Part shown: in pieces, positions 42,914 through 52,937 of the stretch | Numbering within the stretch: position 1 is the first letter of the stretch | How the letters are laid out: every line of letters starts with the position of its first letter | NCBI RefSeq assembly: GCF_918698085.1 | Contig: NZ_CAKKLP010000002.1 | Coordinates: 248,001-312,000 of the forward strand | Origin: Chryseobacterium sp. Bi04 | GTDB taxonomy: Bacteria; Bacteroidota; Bacteroidia; Flavobacteriales; Weeksellaceae | DNA length: 64,000 bases | Direction of reading: 5' to 3' | The notes under the pieces: generated by a model | Database searches by the model: none | What the model was told of the DNA's origin: nothing | The model's input: the letters and a program-made list of their open reading frames with translations, nothing else | Program-made: the position numbers and the translations under genes

Positions 42914-44272
42914 ATGAATTCTTTAATAGATAAGTATAATATTCCCGGACCACGCTACACCTCTTATCCTACAGTTCCATATTGGGATGAAAGTACATTC
43001 TCACCGGAAAAGTGGAAAGAAAGCGTAATCAGGTCCTTTCACGAAACCAATGCAGAGGAGGGGATTTCTATTTATATCCATTTGCCTTTTTGCGAGGCAT
43101 TATGTACATTCTGTGCGTGCCATAAACGTATTACAAAACAGCATAGTGTTGAAGTTCCATACCTGGAAAGTGTTTTAAAAGAATGGAACCTTTACCTTGA
43201 TCTTTTCAATGAAAGACCCAAACTGAAAGAATTACACCTGGGAGGAGGAACCCCTACGTTTTTTTCGCCTGAAAATCTGAAAACACTTCTGGAAGGGATC
43301 TTTGAAACCGTAGATATTGCTGAACATCCTGAATTTTCTTTTGAAGGACACCCGAATAATACAACGAAGGAACACCTTCAGACATTGTATAATCTGGGCT
43401 TTAGAAGAGTAAGTTTTGGTGTTCAGGATTACGATCCTAAGGTACAGAAAGCGATCAATAGAATTCAGCCTTTTGAAAACGTGAAAAATGTTACCGAATG
43501 GGCTAAAGAAATTGGTTATAGAGGAATCAGCCATGACTTGGTTTTCGGGCTTCCGCATCAGAACTGGGAAGCGATGGAAAATACCATCAGAAAGACTATG
43601 GAGCTAAAACCGGACAGGCTTGCCTTTTACTCATATGCACACGTTCCATGGGTGAAAGGAGTGGGACAGAGAGGATTTGATGAAAATGACCTGCCTAGTG
43701 GAGAAGAAAAACGAAGATTATACGAAGATGGTAAAAAACTGCTTCAGGATTTAGGCTATATTGAAGTGGGAATGGATCATTTTTCCCTTGAACATGATGA
43801 TCTCTACCAGTCTTTGATTCATAAAAAGCTTCACAGGAACTTTATGGGCTATACTTCAAGCAATACTCAGCTAATGATAGGACTTGGAATGTCTGCTATT
43901 TCAGATTCTTGGTACGCTTTTGGGCAGAATGTAAAAACGGTGGAAGACTATCAAAGATCTGTAGAAGAAGGGGAAATTCCTGTGGTGAAAGGCCATGTCC
44001 TGGATGAAGAGGATTTGAAGGTAAGAAGACATATCCTTAACCTGATGTGTCAGCTTGAAACCACTTTCCATACTCATAACTCTTTCCCGGGACTTGAAAA
44101 CGCGTTGGAAATGCTGAAGGAAATGGAAAAAGACGGATTGGTTGAAATTAATGGTCATGAAGTTAAAATTACGGAAGCCGGAAGAGCATTCACAAGAAAT
44201 GTTGCCATGGTTTTTGACCTTAGGATGATGAGAAATAAACCCGAAACGAGAATTTTCTCGATGACGATATAA
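42914..44272 (+). CDS. hemN: Oxygen-independent coproporphyrinogen III oxidase
   Basis: This radical-SAM enzyme converts coproporphyrinogen III to protoporphyrinogen IX without oxygen. The 4Fe-4S cysteines are C60, C64 and C67 in HLPFCEALCTFC, matching E. coli C62, C66 and C69. LGGGTPTF, FEGHPN, RVSFGVQDYDP and GMDHFSLEHDDL are HemN-specific and separate it from HemW. At 452 residues it is full length. A terminator follows. Confidence 0.95.
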   Translation: MNSLIDKYNIPGPRYTSYPTVPYWDESTFSPEKWKESVIRSFHETNAEEGISIYIHLPFCEALCTFCACHKRITKQHSVEVPYLESVLKEWNLYLDLFNERPKLKELHLGGGTPTFFSPENLKTLLEGIFETVDIAEHPEFSFEGHPNNTTKEHLQTLYNLGFRRVSFGVQDYDPKVQKAINRIQPFENVKNVTEWAKEIGYRGISHDLVFGLPHQNWEAMENTIRKTMELKPDRLAFYSYAHVPWVKGVGQRGFDENDLPSGEEKRRLYEDGKKLLQDLGYIEVGMDHFSLEHDDLYQSLIHKKLHRNFMGYTSSNTQLMIGLGMSAISDSWYAFGQNVKTVEDYQRSVEEGEIPVVKGHVLDEEDLKVRRHILNLMCQLETTFHTHNSFPGLENALEMLKEMEKDGLVEINGHEVKITEAGRAFTRNVAMVFDLRMMRNKPETRIFSMTI

Positions 44273-44275
44273 AAT

Positions 44276-44307
44276 AAAAAAGCGGTTCAGTTTTGAACCG
44301 CTTTTTT
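44276..44307 (+). terminator. Terminator after hemN
   Basis: A 14-bp stem (44276-44289 with 44294-44307), GTTT loop, ending in T residues. Confidence 0.92.
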
Positions 44308-44425
44308 ATGTATTTAAAATTTTAGTTGAAATACTTTTTATGAAATTTTTATTCAGTTTGTATGAATCTTTTGCGGCATATTGCGTTAAAAGTATAGCTG
44401 ATAGAGTATGTTAATATAATATTCC

Positions 44426-45790
44426 TTATTTAATAATTAATTTCTGACTGTACGATTTCAGGTTTCCTGATTTTATATTGATGAAATAAACTCCGGCAGG
44501 CAGGGTGGAAATATCAATACTTTTATCATTGATCACTTCATCAGTTTCCCAGATTTTTCGTCCTTCTGCACTCATAATTTCTGCACTTACTTTTTTATCC
44601 TTAACACCAGTAATGAAAATCTCTTTGGATGCGGGATTAGGGTAGATGTTTATTTTACCTAAAGAATTTTCTTCCTGTACACCTAAAGTTCCCGTTGAGA
44701 TTTTAAAAATTTTTCCACTGCTTACTGCTGCTACATACAGTTCCTTTTGAGAATCCTGCCCGAAGGTAGAGAAATTATTTCCACTGTAAGCAGACGACCA
44801 TGTGATAGCATTGTTGGTATCCAGCATACCGATTTGTGTAGAGCAGTAATCAGCAAAGAAATATTTGCCCTGAAGAGACGGATATTGGGATCCCCTGTAA
44901 ACATATCCTCCTGTGATGGAACATTTCCCCCCGGAATGATCATACACCGCAATGGGGAATGTCATAGTTCCGGTACCTGGGCATCCTGCAGTATTATAAG
45001 CTGTATTTCCTTCATAGCAACGCCATCCGTAATTAAGCCCGGCCTGGGTGATGGGCATTCGATTGATCTCCTCGACTGCTCCCTGGCCTACATCAGCAAT
45101 TAAAGCATTCCCATTGGTTAGGTCAAAAGAAAATTTCCACGCATTTCGGAGTCCATATGCCCATATCTCATCAGCACCGTCAATACCCACAAAAGGATTG
45201 TCTGCAGGAATATTGTAAGGACCGGTAGCGTCTACATCAATCCTCAGCATTTTTCCCAGCAGTGAATTTTTATTTTGTGCATTATTATTGGGGTCTCCGG
45301 CACTTCCTCCGTCTCCGGTAATGATCCAGAGCTTTCCGTCGGGTGCAAAATGAATGCTTCCTCCGTTATGGTTCGCAAAAGGTTTAGGAATATTCAATAG
45401 GATTTTTTCGGAGTTCGGATCGGCGATGTTCGGATCCGTTGCACTTACACTGTATCTTGCTACAATAATATTTCCTGCAGGGTTATTATAATAAACAAAA
45501 AAATACCCGTTGGTAGAGTATTGAGGATGAAATGCAAGTCCCAAAAGACCTCTTTCTCCGCCAAAAATAATTTTTGAAGTGATATTCAGAAAAGGAGTGG
45601 TATTAATAACTCCCGTTGGCTGGATAATTTTAATAATACCATTCTGCTGTACTACGAAAAGACGGCTGTCATTAGCGTTTGTAATCTCTACCGGGCTGGT
45701 AAGTCCGGTCACAAATTCTTCCAAATTAATACTTTGAGAATTAACGAATAAGGAAGAAAGGATACTCATAGTAAAAAGTAACTTTTTCAT
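44426..45790 (-). CDS. PQQ-dependent sugar dehydrogenase with T9SS tail
   Basis: A signal peptide (about 1-18) precedes a soluble glucose/aldose dehydrogenase (GSDH) beta-propeller: GLTSPVEITNAND, GERGLLGLAFHP, NHNGGSIHFAPDG, WAYGLRNAWKFSFD. These match the PQQ-binding propeller. The last 75 residues are a T9SS sorting domain (IYPNPASKEIFITG ... LPAGVYFINIKSG). The 454-residue protein would be secreted or tethered at the surface and oxidise extracellular sugars if PQQ is available. The function rests on family resemblance. Confidence 0.9.
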   Translation of the reverse strand: MKKLLFTMSILSSLFVNSQSINLEEFVTGLTSPVEITNANDSRLFVVQQNGIIKIIQPTGVINTTPFLNITSKIIFGGERGLLGLAFHPQYSTNGYFFVYYNNPAGNIIVARYSVSATDPNIADPNSEKILLNIPKPFANHNGGSIHFAPDGKLWIITGDGGSAGDPNNNAQNKNSLLGKMLRIDVDATGPYNIPADNPFVGIDGADEIWAYGLRNAWKFSFDLTNGNALIADVGQGAVEEINRMPITQAGLNYGWRCYEGNTAYNTAGCPGTGTMTFPIAVYDHSGGKCSITGGYVYRGSQYPSLQGKYFFADYCSTQIGMLDTNNAITWSSAYSGNNFSTFGQDSQKELYVAAVSSGKIFKISTGTLGVQEENSLGKINIYPNPASKEIFITGVKDKKVSAEIMSAEGRKIWETDEVINDKSIDISTLPAGVYFINIKSGNLKSYSQKLIIK

Positions 45791-45969
45791 AATATTGTGA
45801 TAGTTAGTGTGTTGGTGAATGAATGAAAATTTTATACCAATTAAAATTTGAAAACTTCACTAAGATACCATGAAATAATTGTTAAATCTTAAATAGAAGT
45901 CGAAATACCAATATATCTGAAAATAAACCATTTCTGTTGTTAAAAATTCATAAAATACCAGAAAATCAT

Positions 45970-45977
45970 TATATTTG
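45970..45977 (+). promoter_or_regulatory. Promoter -7 element of secDF
   Basis: TATATTTG lies 29 nt before the secDF ATG, a standard arrangement for the phylum. Confidence 0.6.
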
Positions 45978-46006
45978 CCGACTTAATTTAACGTAGTTAT
46001 AACAAA

Positions 46007-48901
46007 ATGCAAGGAAAAGGACTTATTACAATTGTTGCTATTGTCCTGGGGTTGATTTGCTTAAACGAGCTATTACCAACCTGGTACGCCAGCAAAATTG
46101 AATCGCAGATAGAAGCTGCGAAAGGAAACGAGAAAGAGATCAAACGCATCAAGGAAGATACTCTTAATCTTGGGTATACAAAGCTTTATTATTCAAAAGC
46201 TAAAGACAAGGAGATGAAGCTTGGTCTTGACTTAAAAGGAGGGATCAACGTTCTTTTGGAAATTAACCAAAGAGATCTGGTAAATGATTTAACTAATTAT
46301 TCTACCAATCCTATCCTTATTGAGGCTTTAAACAAGACTGATGAAGTTCAGAAAAGCTCAATAAAATCTTACATCGACAACTTTTTTGAGCAGTTCGATG
46401 CCATCAACAAAGCGAAAGGTACAAACCTGAAGCTTGCAGATCCGGATCTTTTCGGAAATACAAATTTATCTGAAATCAAGTATAACACTACTGATGAGCA
46501 GGTAAGAAGTATTGTAAAAAGAAGAATTGATCTTTCTGTAGGTACAGCTTTCGAAGTAATCAGAACAAGAATAGATAAGCTTGGAGCTATCCAGCCAAAT
46601 GTTCAGAGAGTACCTGGTACTGCTAGAATTTCTGTAGAAATGCCTGGTATGAAGGATATTGACAAGGTTAAGAAAATGCTTCAGACTTCTGCAAAACTTC
46701 AGTTCTGGGAAGTACAGCAGGTTCCTGAAATTGCGCCTTATTTCCAGACTTTGACAACTATGATCGGTGCAAAAGGAGATTCTATGGGAGTGGCAAAAAA
46801 TGTCAACTTCATGAAGCTTATTCAGCTTGACAAATTAAGAAGTAATGGTGTTGCTAATGTGAAGTTATCTGATACTGCGGTTGTTAATAAAATTTTAAAC
46901 AGCAAAGTAGGTCAGGCTTTACGTCCTGCAAACATTAAATATACACAGTTCATGTGGGGTTACAAACCTGAAGCTACAAGTCCGGACGATTTGGTATTGT
47001 ATGCAATCAGAAGTAACATCAATCAAAAAGCTCCGGTAGACGGTGCTGTAGAAACGGCAAGCATCAGCTATGACGAACTTGGAAGAGTAGTGGTAGACAT
47101 GCAGATGGATTCTAAAGGAGCTAAAGAATGGAAAACTCTGACAGAGAAAAACGTTGGAAAGCCGGTTGCGGTAACTCTTGACGGCAGAGTATATACTGCT
47201 CCTAATGTGGTAAATGCTATTCCTAACGGTAGAACTCAAATCTCTGGTAACTTCTCTCAGGAAGAAGCTAAAGAACTAGTTGACGTTTTAGGAGCAGGTA
47301 AATTGCCTGCTGGTGCTAAAGTAGTTCAGGCTACGCAGGTAGGTCCGTCTTTAGGACAGGAATCTATCAACGCGGGTATGATTTCATTTGCTATTGCATT
47401 TTTAATTATCATTGTTTATATCATTTTCTATTATGGTGGTGCGGGAGTATACGCTGTAATTGCAATGGTTATTAACCTTTTCTATATTTTCGGAATTATG
47501 GATTCCGGAGACTTTACGCTTACCCTTCCTGGTATTGCCGGTATCGTATTGACGATGGCCATGGCAGTGGATACAAACGTAATTATTTATGAAAGAACAA
47601 AAGAAGAATTATTTGCCGGTAAGAATATCTTAGAAGCTTATAGAGACGGTTTCAAACACGCATTAAGTGCGATTATTGATGGTCACTCAACTACGTTACT
47701 GACCGCTGTTGTGTTATTCTTCTTCGGTACAGGACCTATCAAAGGATTTGCTTTGACATTGATGATCGGTATTATCATGACATTATTTACTTCGGTATTA
47801 CTTTCAAGAGTAATGATCTTCAGTAGATTAAATAAAGGAAAACACCTTTCAGTATGGACGCCTCCAACGAAAAACCTATTCAGAAATACATGGATTGATT
47901 TTATCGGAAAGAGAAAATATGCTTACATTATCTCTGCAGTTTTAACAGTGATCTGTCTTGGTTCTATGTTTACCAACGGATTCAAATATGGTATTGATTT
48001 TACAGGAGGTAGAAACTATATCGTAAGATTTGATAAAGATGTTAATGCTAATGATGTTGAAGAAAAATTAGTAAAGATTTTCAAAACTGAAGATGGTAAA
48101 AACTCTTCTGTAGAGGCTAAAACTTTTGGAAATGCAAATCAGCTGAAAATTTCTACAGATTACCTTATTGAAGATGAGTCTTTAAAAGCTGACCAGACTA
48201 TTGAGCAGAAATTATTTGAAGGGTTAAAAGGAGATCTTCCGGCTACTCTTACACTTCAGGATTTTAAATCTGCGGATAAAGACCATGCAGGGATTATTTC
48301 ATCTGAAAAAGTAGGTCCTACAGTAGCTGATGATATTCAGACACATGGTATTCTTGCCGTTGTTGCTGCTCTTGCAGGTATCTTCATCTATATCTTGTTC
48401 AGATTTAGAAAATGGCAGTTCTCTTTAGGTGCTGTAGCAGCGTTATTCCATGATGCGGTTATCATTTTAGGAATGTATTCATTACTTCACAAATACATGC
48501 CGTTCAATATGGAAATCAACCAGGATTTCATTGCTGCAATCCTTACAGTATTAGGATACTCTATTAATGACACGGTAATTATCTTCGACAGAATCAGAGA
48601 ATATCTGAGAGAGAAGAAAGCGTTAACATTGGCAGGATTATTCGATGATTCTATTTCAAGTACTTTAGGTAGAACATTTAACACTTCATTTACTACGATT
48701 TTGGTGATCCTTGCGATTTTCATTTTCGGTGGTGATAACTTGAGAGGATTTATGTTTGCGATGTTAATCGGTATTGGATTCGGTACTTATTCATCCATCT
48801 TTATTGCATCTGCAATTGCTTATGATTTCCTGAAAAAAGGAAAAGAAGAAGAGGTACACGGAAAAAGTACTTCTGAAAAAGAAGTGCTTGCTTCAAAGTA
48901 A
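46007..48901 (+). CDS. secDF: Protein translocase subunit SecDF (fused)
   Basis: SecD and SecF, separate genes in E. coli, are one 964-residue chain, a common arrangement in Bacteroidetes. The SecD half carries LGLDLKGGINVLLEI near residue 76 and VPGTARISVEMPGMKD. The SecF half carries YGIDFTGGRNYIVRFD and VAALFHDAVIILGMYS. Twelve membrane helices are expected. It uses the proton gradient to pull secreted proteins across the inner membrane. A terminator ends the unit. Confidence 0.96.
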   Translation: MQGKGLITIVAIVLGLICLNELLPTWYASKIESQIEAAKGNEKEIKRIKEDTLNLGYTKLYYSKAKDKEMKLGLDLKGGINVLLEINQRDLVNDLTNYSTNPILIEALNKTDEVQKSSIKSYIDNFFEQFDAINKAKGTNLKLADPDLFGNTNLSEIKYNTTDEQVRSIVKRRIDLSVGTAFEVIRTRIDKLGAIQPNVQRVPGTARISVEMPGMKDIDKVKKMLQTSAKLQFWEVQQVPEIAPYFQTLTTMIGAKGDSMGVAKNVNFMKLIQLDKLRSNGVANVKLSDTAVVNKILNSKVGQALRPANIKYTQFMWGYKPEATSPDDLVLYAIRSNINQKAPVDGAVETASISYDELGRVVVDMQMDSKGAKEWKTLTEKNVGKPVAVTLDGRVYTAPNVVNAIPNGRTQISGNFSQEEAKELVDVLGAGKLPAGAKVVQATQVGPSLGQESINAGMISFAIAFLIIIVYIIFYYGGAGVYAVIAMVINLFYIFGIMDSGDFTLTLPGIAGIVLTMAMAVDTNVIIYERTKEELFAGKNILEAYRDGFKHALSAIIDGHSTTLLTAVVLFFFGTGPIKGFALTLMIGIIMTLFTSVLLSRVMIFSRLNKGKHLSVWTPPTKNLFRNTWIDFIGKRKYAYIISAVLTVICLGSMFTNGFKYGIDFTGGRNYIVRFDKDVNANDVEEKLVKIFKTEDGKNSSVEAKTFGNANQLKISTDYLIEDESLKADQTIEQKLFEGLKGDLPATLTLQDFKSADKDHAGIISSEKVGPTVADDIQTHGILAVVAALAGIFIYILFRFRKWQFSLGAVAALFHDAVIILGMYSLLHKYMPFNMEINQDFIAAILTVLGYSINDTVIIFDRIREYLREKKALTLAGLFDDSISSTLGRTFNTSFTTILVILAIFIFGGDNLRGFMFAMLIGIGFGTYSSIFIASAIAYDFLKKGKEEEVHGKSTSEKEVLASK

Positions 48902-48922
48902 TACAAACTACAATAAATAAGT

Positions 48923-48953
48923 AAAAAGCCTTTCGGAAGAAAGGCTTTTTTGT
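48923..48953 (+). terminator. Terminator after secDF
   Basis: AAAAAGCCTTTC (48923-48934), GGAA loop, GAAAGGCTTTTT (48939-48950), then a T/G-rich tail. Confidence 0.92.
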
Positions 48954-48962
48954 TTTTTGGCA

Positions 48963-49226
48963 ATGGCCCGGCAAACGAATTTTAAAGTTGGGGATAATAT
49001 AACTTACACCAATACAGATTTTGATGAAGCTCACTCTTTATATCGCTTGTTCAGCGGCAAAGTGGCCATTCTTTGTTTTCTTAAAATAGAACATCCGAAT
49101 GATTATTCCTTTTGCGTTAAAGTAAAAAGTTATTTTCATCCATTTCTCAAGTCAAATAAAATCACATATTTTATTTTAATGCATCAGATTTCTGAATGTC
49201 ATCCAAACAAGAGGCTTTATATTTAA
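48963..49226 (+). CDS. Doubtful small reading frame
   Basis: An 87-residue frame starts at ATG 48963 just after the secDF terminator, with no promoter or ribosome site visible. It begins MARQTNFKVGDNITYTNTDF and turns hydrophobic and basic further on. I recognise no family. It may be a degraded gene or a chance frame. The neighbouring region is AT-rich. Confidence 0.25.
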   Translation: MARQTNFKVGDNITYTNTDFDEAHSLYRLFSGKVAILCFLKIEHPNDYSFCVKVKSYFHPFLKSNKITYFILMHQISECHPNKRLYI

Positions 49227-49526
49227 TTCAATTTGCTTAGCCCGAATTTATAACCTGATCCATTTAATTAAATAACTCAGAAAGTCTTTTTATAAAATGG
49301 GTACCCAGCTTTTTGTTTATTATTAAACTTTTTGGATGGCTAGTTTCATATTTAAAGTATTTTTTTTAATAACTGGGATTGCAGTGTTAAAAATTTTCAT
49401 ATTATGAGGGGTAAAAATATATTTTTTATAGGTTTTTCACGTGTTTTTGTATTTTAATGAAAAAAAAGTAAAGTAATATGTAAATGTGCATTAAATTATT
49501 ATATATTTGCAAAAAACAAAGCAAAT
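49227..49526. other. Intergenic region, AT-rich
   Basis: About 300 nt with no gene. Contains a palindromic TGGGTACCCA near 49298-49307 and the promoter of the next gene at 49502-49509. Confidence 0.6.
49502..49509 (+). promoter_or_regulatory. Promoter -7 element of the 49527 gene
   Basis: TATATTTG lies 17 nt before the ATG of the secreted-protein gene. Confidence 0.6.
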
Positions 49527-50099
49527 ATGAAATTTAAAAAATTATTCATTGCTGCGGCATTAATTGCCAGCAGCATTACCTTTGCGCAGGTAGGTATTGG
49601 TATTGCTAATCCTGATAAAAGCGCAATGTTAGATGTCACTGGTTCTAATAAAGGAGTATTAATCCCCCGCATTTCTGATCTTACCACAATACCCACTCCC
49701 GCGAATGGTTTATTGGTCTATGATCTTAAAAGACAGGCTTTAGCTCAGAATATTGGAACACCTGCCAGCCCAAACTGGGTTCCGATCAGCGGAAATATAG
49801 TGAAGTTCTTCTATATGCCATCCATCAGTATTGATACTGCAACTACTGGAACAGGCAGAACGCTGGATTTATACCAATTGTATAAAACACAGTTTTCAAC
49901 CCCGAAAGTTGTAAGTGCGGGAGCCCCCGCTGCAATTCCTTTTTTCTTGAATGCTTCGGATCTGTATTATTATGTAACAGATTTTGATGCCACTGTTTTA
50001 AGGAATGTGAGTATTGATGCCAATGGAATATTACGCTATGATGTCATTGGGACAGCTACAGCATGTTCTTTTGTTAATATTGTATTTGTAATCAAATAA
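49527..50099 (+). CDS. Secreted protein with VGIG-type N-terminal motif
   Basis: A signal peptide (1-20; AALIASSITFAQ) is followed by VGIGIANPDKSAMLDVTGSN, KGVLIPRISD and LLVYDLKRQALAQ, a motif arrangement that recurs at the start of many Flavobacteriia surface and phage-tail-like proteins. The remaining 190-residue chain is beta-rich and unclassified. The gene after it, 85 nt downstream, is another secreted protein. The two may form a surface pair, but this is inference. Confidence 0.75.
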   Translation: MKFKKLFIAAALIASSITFAQVGIGIANPDKSAMLDVTGSNKGVLIPRISDLTTIPTPANGLLVYDLKRQALAQNIGTPASPNWVPISGNIVKFFYMPSISIDTATTGTGRTLDLYQLYKTQFSTPKVVSAGAPAAIPFFLNASDLYYYVTDFDATVLRNVSIDANGILRYDVIGTATACSFVNIVFVIK

Positions 50100-50183
50100 T
50101 TTTAAGTGACATAACGTCACGCTATCATCCTTACACAAGGGTGAGTATTCTTCCGTGTATAATTTAATTGCTTAAAATTATTA

Positions 50184-51452
50184 ATGATGAAAACAAATTC
50201 GATATTACGCTATATTTTTATAGCAATATGCTTTTTTGTGTCTGGCAAAATGGCATCTCAGGAGATGGTTTCCCTTCCGAATGGCGGTTGTGGCAGGCTG
50301 CTGGATACTAATACTTCCAGTGCCAACAATGGTGGACTGCTATGCTTCCGGCTGGGAAAAGAAGCAGCTAATCCTGCTAATATGACAGATATTGATGTAA
50401 ACTCTTTTGCGTCTTTAAAACCGGGTACAGGAGCAGGTCTTTTTTGTAGTATGCATGTGGGCGTAGGAACAACAGGAGCCGATTTTCCGGCCAATAAACC
50501 TATTTATATAGATTTTGCTTCAGATGGATTCAACTTTAATCCCAGTTTTAACGGTGGTGAGTTTGTTTTTTACAGCAATGGTCAGGAGATCTATCGTACA
50601 GGTGTTAACGGACATTTTTTCTTTGATTTCGGAGACAACCAGGAGCGGCGGATCATCAAAGTAATTCCTCCTGTAGCATGGGATGAAGTGCGGTTAACGT
50701 TTGCAGAGGTGATAGGTATCGGGTTTTCATTTAGCCAAATGAGAGTTTATAATATACTTTCAGAGTATTATATAGATCCTATGACCTATTTGTCTCAGCC
50801 TTCTGATAAAACTGTGGCAGTGGGTGGATCTACCACCATGACTGCGGTTATTAACAATACTCCTACAGATGAGACCCCTGAAAATGTTACTTACCAATGG
50901 CAGGTCCTGAATGGTAGCACGTGGACAGATCTTGCAAATGGTCCTAACTATAGTAATGTGACGTCTTCAACGCTTACTATCAACAATGTTCCGATAGGTT
51001 TTAACAATAATCAGTACAGGGTGGTTGCAAAATCAAGTTTTTATACCTGTTCATTCCAGGCCATTTCTACTATAGGAAGGCTTTTTGTAAATTCGGTAAA
51101 TAATCCCGGAACTATTGCTGCAGATCAGACATTATGTAGGGATATCAACAATGATCCGGCAGCATTTACGCAGGTTTCAGCTGCCCAGGTGACCGGAACT
51201 GCCGAATACCAATGGCAGAGTTCCACAGATAATATAACATTTGTAAATGTGGCCAATGCAACTTCTGCAACGTATGATGCTCCACCAGTTACGCAGACCA
51301 CTTATTACCGTCGCGGTGTGAGGTCTGTTCTCAATGGAAATGTAACGGCCTATCAGTTTACCAATGTAGTTAAGATTACAGTTAAGCAGAGCTGTTTAAT
51401 TAAATGTATTATAACCAACAGGATGATTTATACAAAGCTTAACAGCAACTAA
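50184..51452 (+). CDS. Secreted Ig-like domain protein, possibly truncated
   Basis: Signal peptide about 1-25 (FIAICFFVSGKMASQ). The N-terminal 190 residues form an uncharacterised beta-rich domain rich in Gly and Asn. Two Ig/PKD-like repeats follow (YLSQPSDKTVAVGGSTTMT, then YQWQVLNGSTWTDLANGPNYSNV and YQWQSSTDNITFVNV). The C-terminus (IKCIITNRMIYTKLNSN) looks unlike a T9SS tail and may be a frameshift end. There is an alternative ATG at the second codon. A surface or secreted binding protein is likely. Confidence 0.7.
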   Translation: MMKTNSILRYIFIAICFFVSGKMASQEMVSLPNGGCGRLLDTNTSSANNGGLLCFRLGKEAANPANMTDIDVNSFASLKPGTGAGLFCSMHVGVGTTGADFPANKPIYIDFASDGFNFNPSFNGGEFVFYSNGQEIYRTGVNGHFFFDFGDNQERRIIKVIPPVAWDEVRLTFAEVIGIGFSFSQMRVYNILSEYYIDPMTYLSQPSDKTVAVGGSTTMTAVINNTPTDETPENVTYQWQVLNGSTWTDLANGPNYSNVTSSTLTINNVPIGFNNNQYRVVAKSSFYTCSFQAISTIGRLFVNSVNNPGTIAADQTLCRDINNDPAAFTQVSAAQVTGTAEYQWQSSTDNITFVNVANATSATYDAPPVTQTTYYRRGVRSVLNGNVTAYQFTNVVKITVKQSCLIKCIITNRMIYTKLNSN

Positions 51453-51477
51453 TACAGTATTCACAACTTTTATAATA

Positions 51478-51513
51478 ACCTATTTCATACGGATGTTGAA
51501 ATAGGTTTTTTTA
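51478..51513 (+). terminator. Terminator after the Ig-like protein gene
   Basis: Arms AACCTATTTCA (51478-51488) and TGAAATAGGTT (51498-51508), 9-nt loop, then T residues. Confidence 0.9.
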
Positions 51514-51648
51514 TCATCTGTTGCTGGAAATATTTATTCTTTTTCTGCTAATCATTAAGATAAAAGCTTTTTTAGGTACTCATCTATTGTTCAGGAGTAT
51601 ATTTATTTAATATAATGAAATTTAGAATCATTATTTTTAAGATTTGAT

Positions 51649-51656
51649 TAATTTTG
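51649..51656 (+). promoter_or_regulatory. Promoter -7 element near the MFS transporter start
   Basis: TAATTTTG lies 7 nt before the ATG, so the predicted leader would be only a few bases or absent. Confidence 0.5.
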
Positions 51657-51663
51657 CAGAATC

Positions 51664-52884
51664 ATGGAAAAATCAAAAAAAAATACAGCGATAAGCTTTA
51701 TATTTATTACGTTACTTATTGATATTACAGGCTGGGGAATTATTATTCCCGTAGTTCCAAAGCTAATAGAGGAGCTTATTCATGCTGATATCAGTGAGGC
51801 TGCAAAATATGGAGGATGGCTGGGATTTGCCTATGCATTTACACAATTTATATTTTCTCCGATTGTAGGAAATCTGAGTGATAAATATGGACGCAGGCCT
51901 ATTATTTTGATTTCTCTTTTTGGGTTTGCGGTGGATTATATCTTTCTGGCATTAGCCCCAAGTATTTGGTGGCTGTTTTTAGGAAGAATCATTGCAGGGG
52001 TTACAGGAGCCAGTATTACAACTGCCAGTGCCTATATTGCAGATATTTCAACAGATGAAAACAGAGCTAAAAACTTTGGAATGATAGGAGCTGCATTCGG
52101 GCTCGGATTTATTATTGGTCCTGTTCTGGGAGGTGTATTAGGACACTACGGAGCCAGAGTTCCTTTTTATGCGGCGGCGGGTTTATGTCTGCTTAATTTC
52201 CTTTATGGCTATTTTATTCTTCCTGAAAGTTTGAGCAAAGATAAAAGAAGGGAATTTGACTGGAAGCGTGCAAATCCTGTAGGCTCATTCAAGTTCCTGG
52301 GAAAGCATGCTGAAATTTCAGGATTGGTATTTGCACTGATTCTAATTTATATTGCAGGCCATGCTGTACAGAGCAACTGGAGTTTTTTCACCATGTATAA
52401 ATTTGACTGGACAGAAAGAATGGTAGGGATTTCCCTGGGAGTAGTAGGTCTATTGGTAGGGTTGGTACAGGGAGGTTTAATCAGATGGACTACTCCAAGG
52501 CTGGGAGAGGAGAAAAGTATTTACTATGGATTGGCTTTTTATGCTGTGGGAATGCTTTTATTTGCTTTCGCATCTGAAGGGTGGATGATGTTTGTATTTT
52601 TGATTCCATATTGTTTGGGAGGAATCTGTGGACCCGCTCTGCAATCAGTTATCACAAAGAGTGTTCCAGCTAACGAACAGGGCGAGCTTCAGGGAGCATT
52701 AACGAGTCTGATGAGTGCCACTTCAATTATAGGACCTCCGATGATGACCAACCTGTTCTATTTTTTCACCCATGATGAAGCTCCGTTCAAATTTTCCGGA
52801 GCACCATTTTTCTTAGCATTTATCTTGATGGCTATCAGTGTAATTGTTACTTATTCTGTTTTTCATAAAAAAAAGAAAATCTAA
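51664..52884 (+). CDS. Tet/TCR-type MFS drug transporter
   Basis: A 406-residue major facilitator with 12 membrane segments and the MFS motif A as [14 protein letters not shown] (about 75-88). The N-terminal [17 protein letters not shown] and [19 protein letters not shown] are typical of the TCR/Tet group, proton-driven exporters that include tetracycline transporters. The actual substrate is unknown. A regulator of the AraC family follows 53 nt later in the same direction, the start of a possible efflux-detoxification group. Confidence 0.85.
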   Translation: MEKSKKNTAISFIFITLLIDITGWGIIIPVVPKLIEELIHADISEAAKYGGWLGFAYAFTQFIFSPIVGNLSDKYGRRPIILISLFGFAVDYIFLALAPSIWWLFLGRIIAGVTGASITTASAYIADISTDENRAKNFGMIGAAFGLGFIIGPVLGGVLGHYGARVPFYAAAGLCLLNFLYGYFILPESLSKDKRREFDWKRANPVGSFKFLGKHAEISGLVFALILIYIAGHAVQSNWSFFTMYKFDWTERMVGISLGVVGLLVGLVQGGLIRWTTPRLGEEKSIYYGLAFYAVGMLLFAFASEGWMMFVFLIPYCLGGICGPALQSVITKSVPANEQGELQGALTSLMSATSIIGPPMMTNLFYFFTHDEAPFKFSGAPFFLAFILMAISVIVTYSVFHKKKKI

Positions 52885-52937
52885 AACTTTGCATTTTTAA
52901 GAGAAGGCCGGAAGGAATAAATCATTACTTTTAAGAT

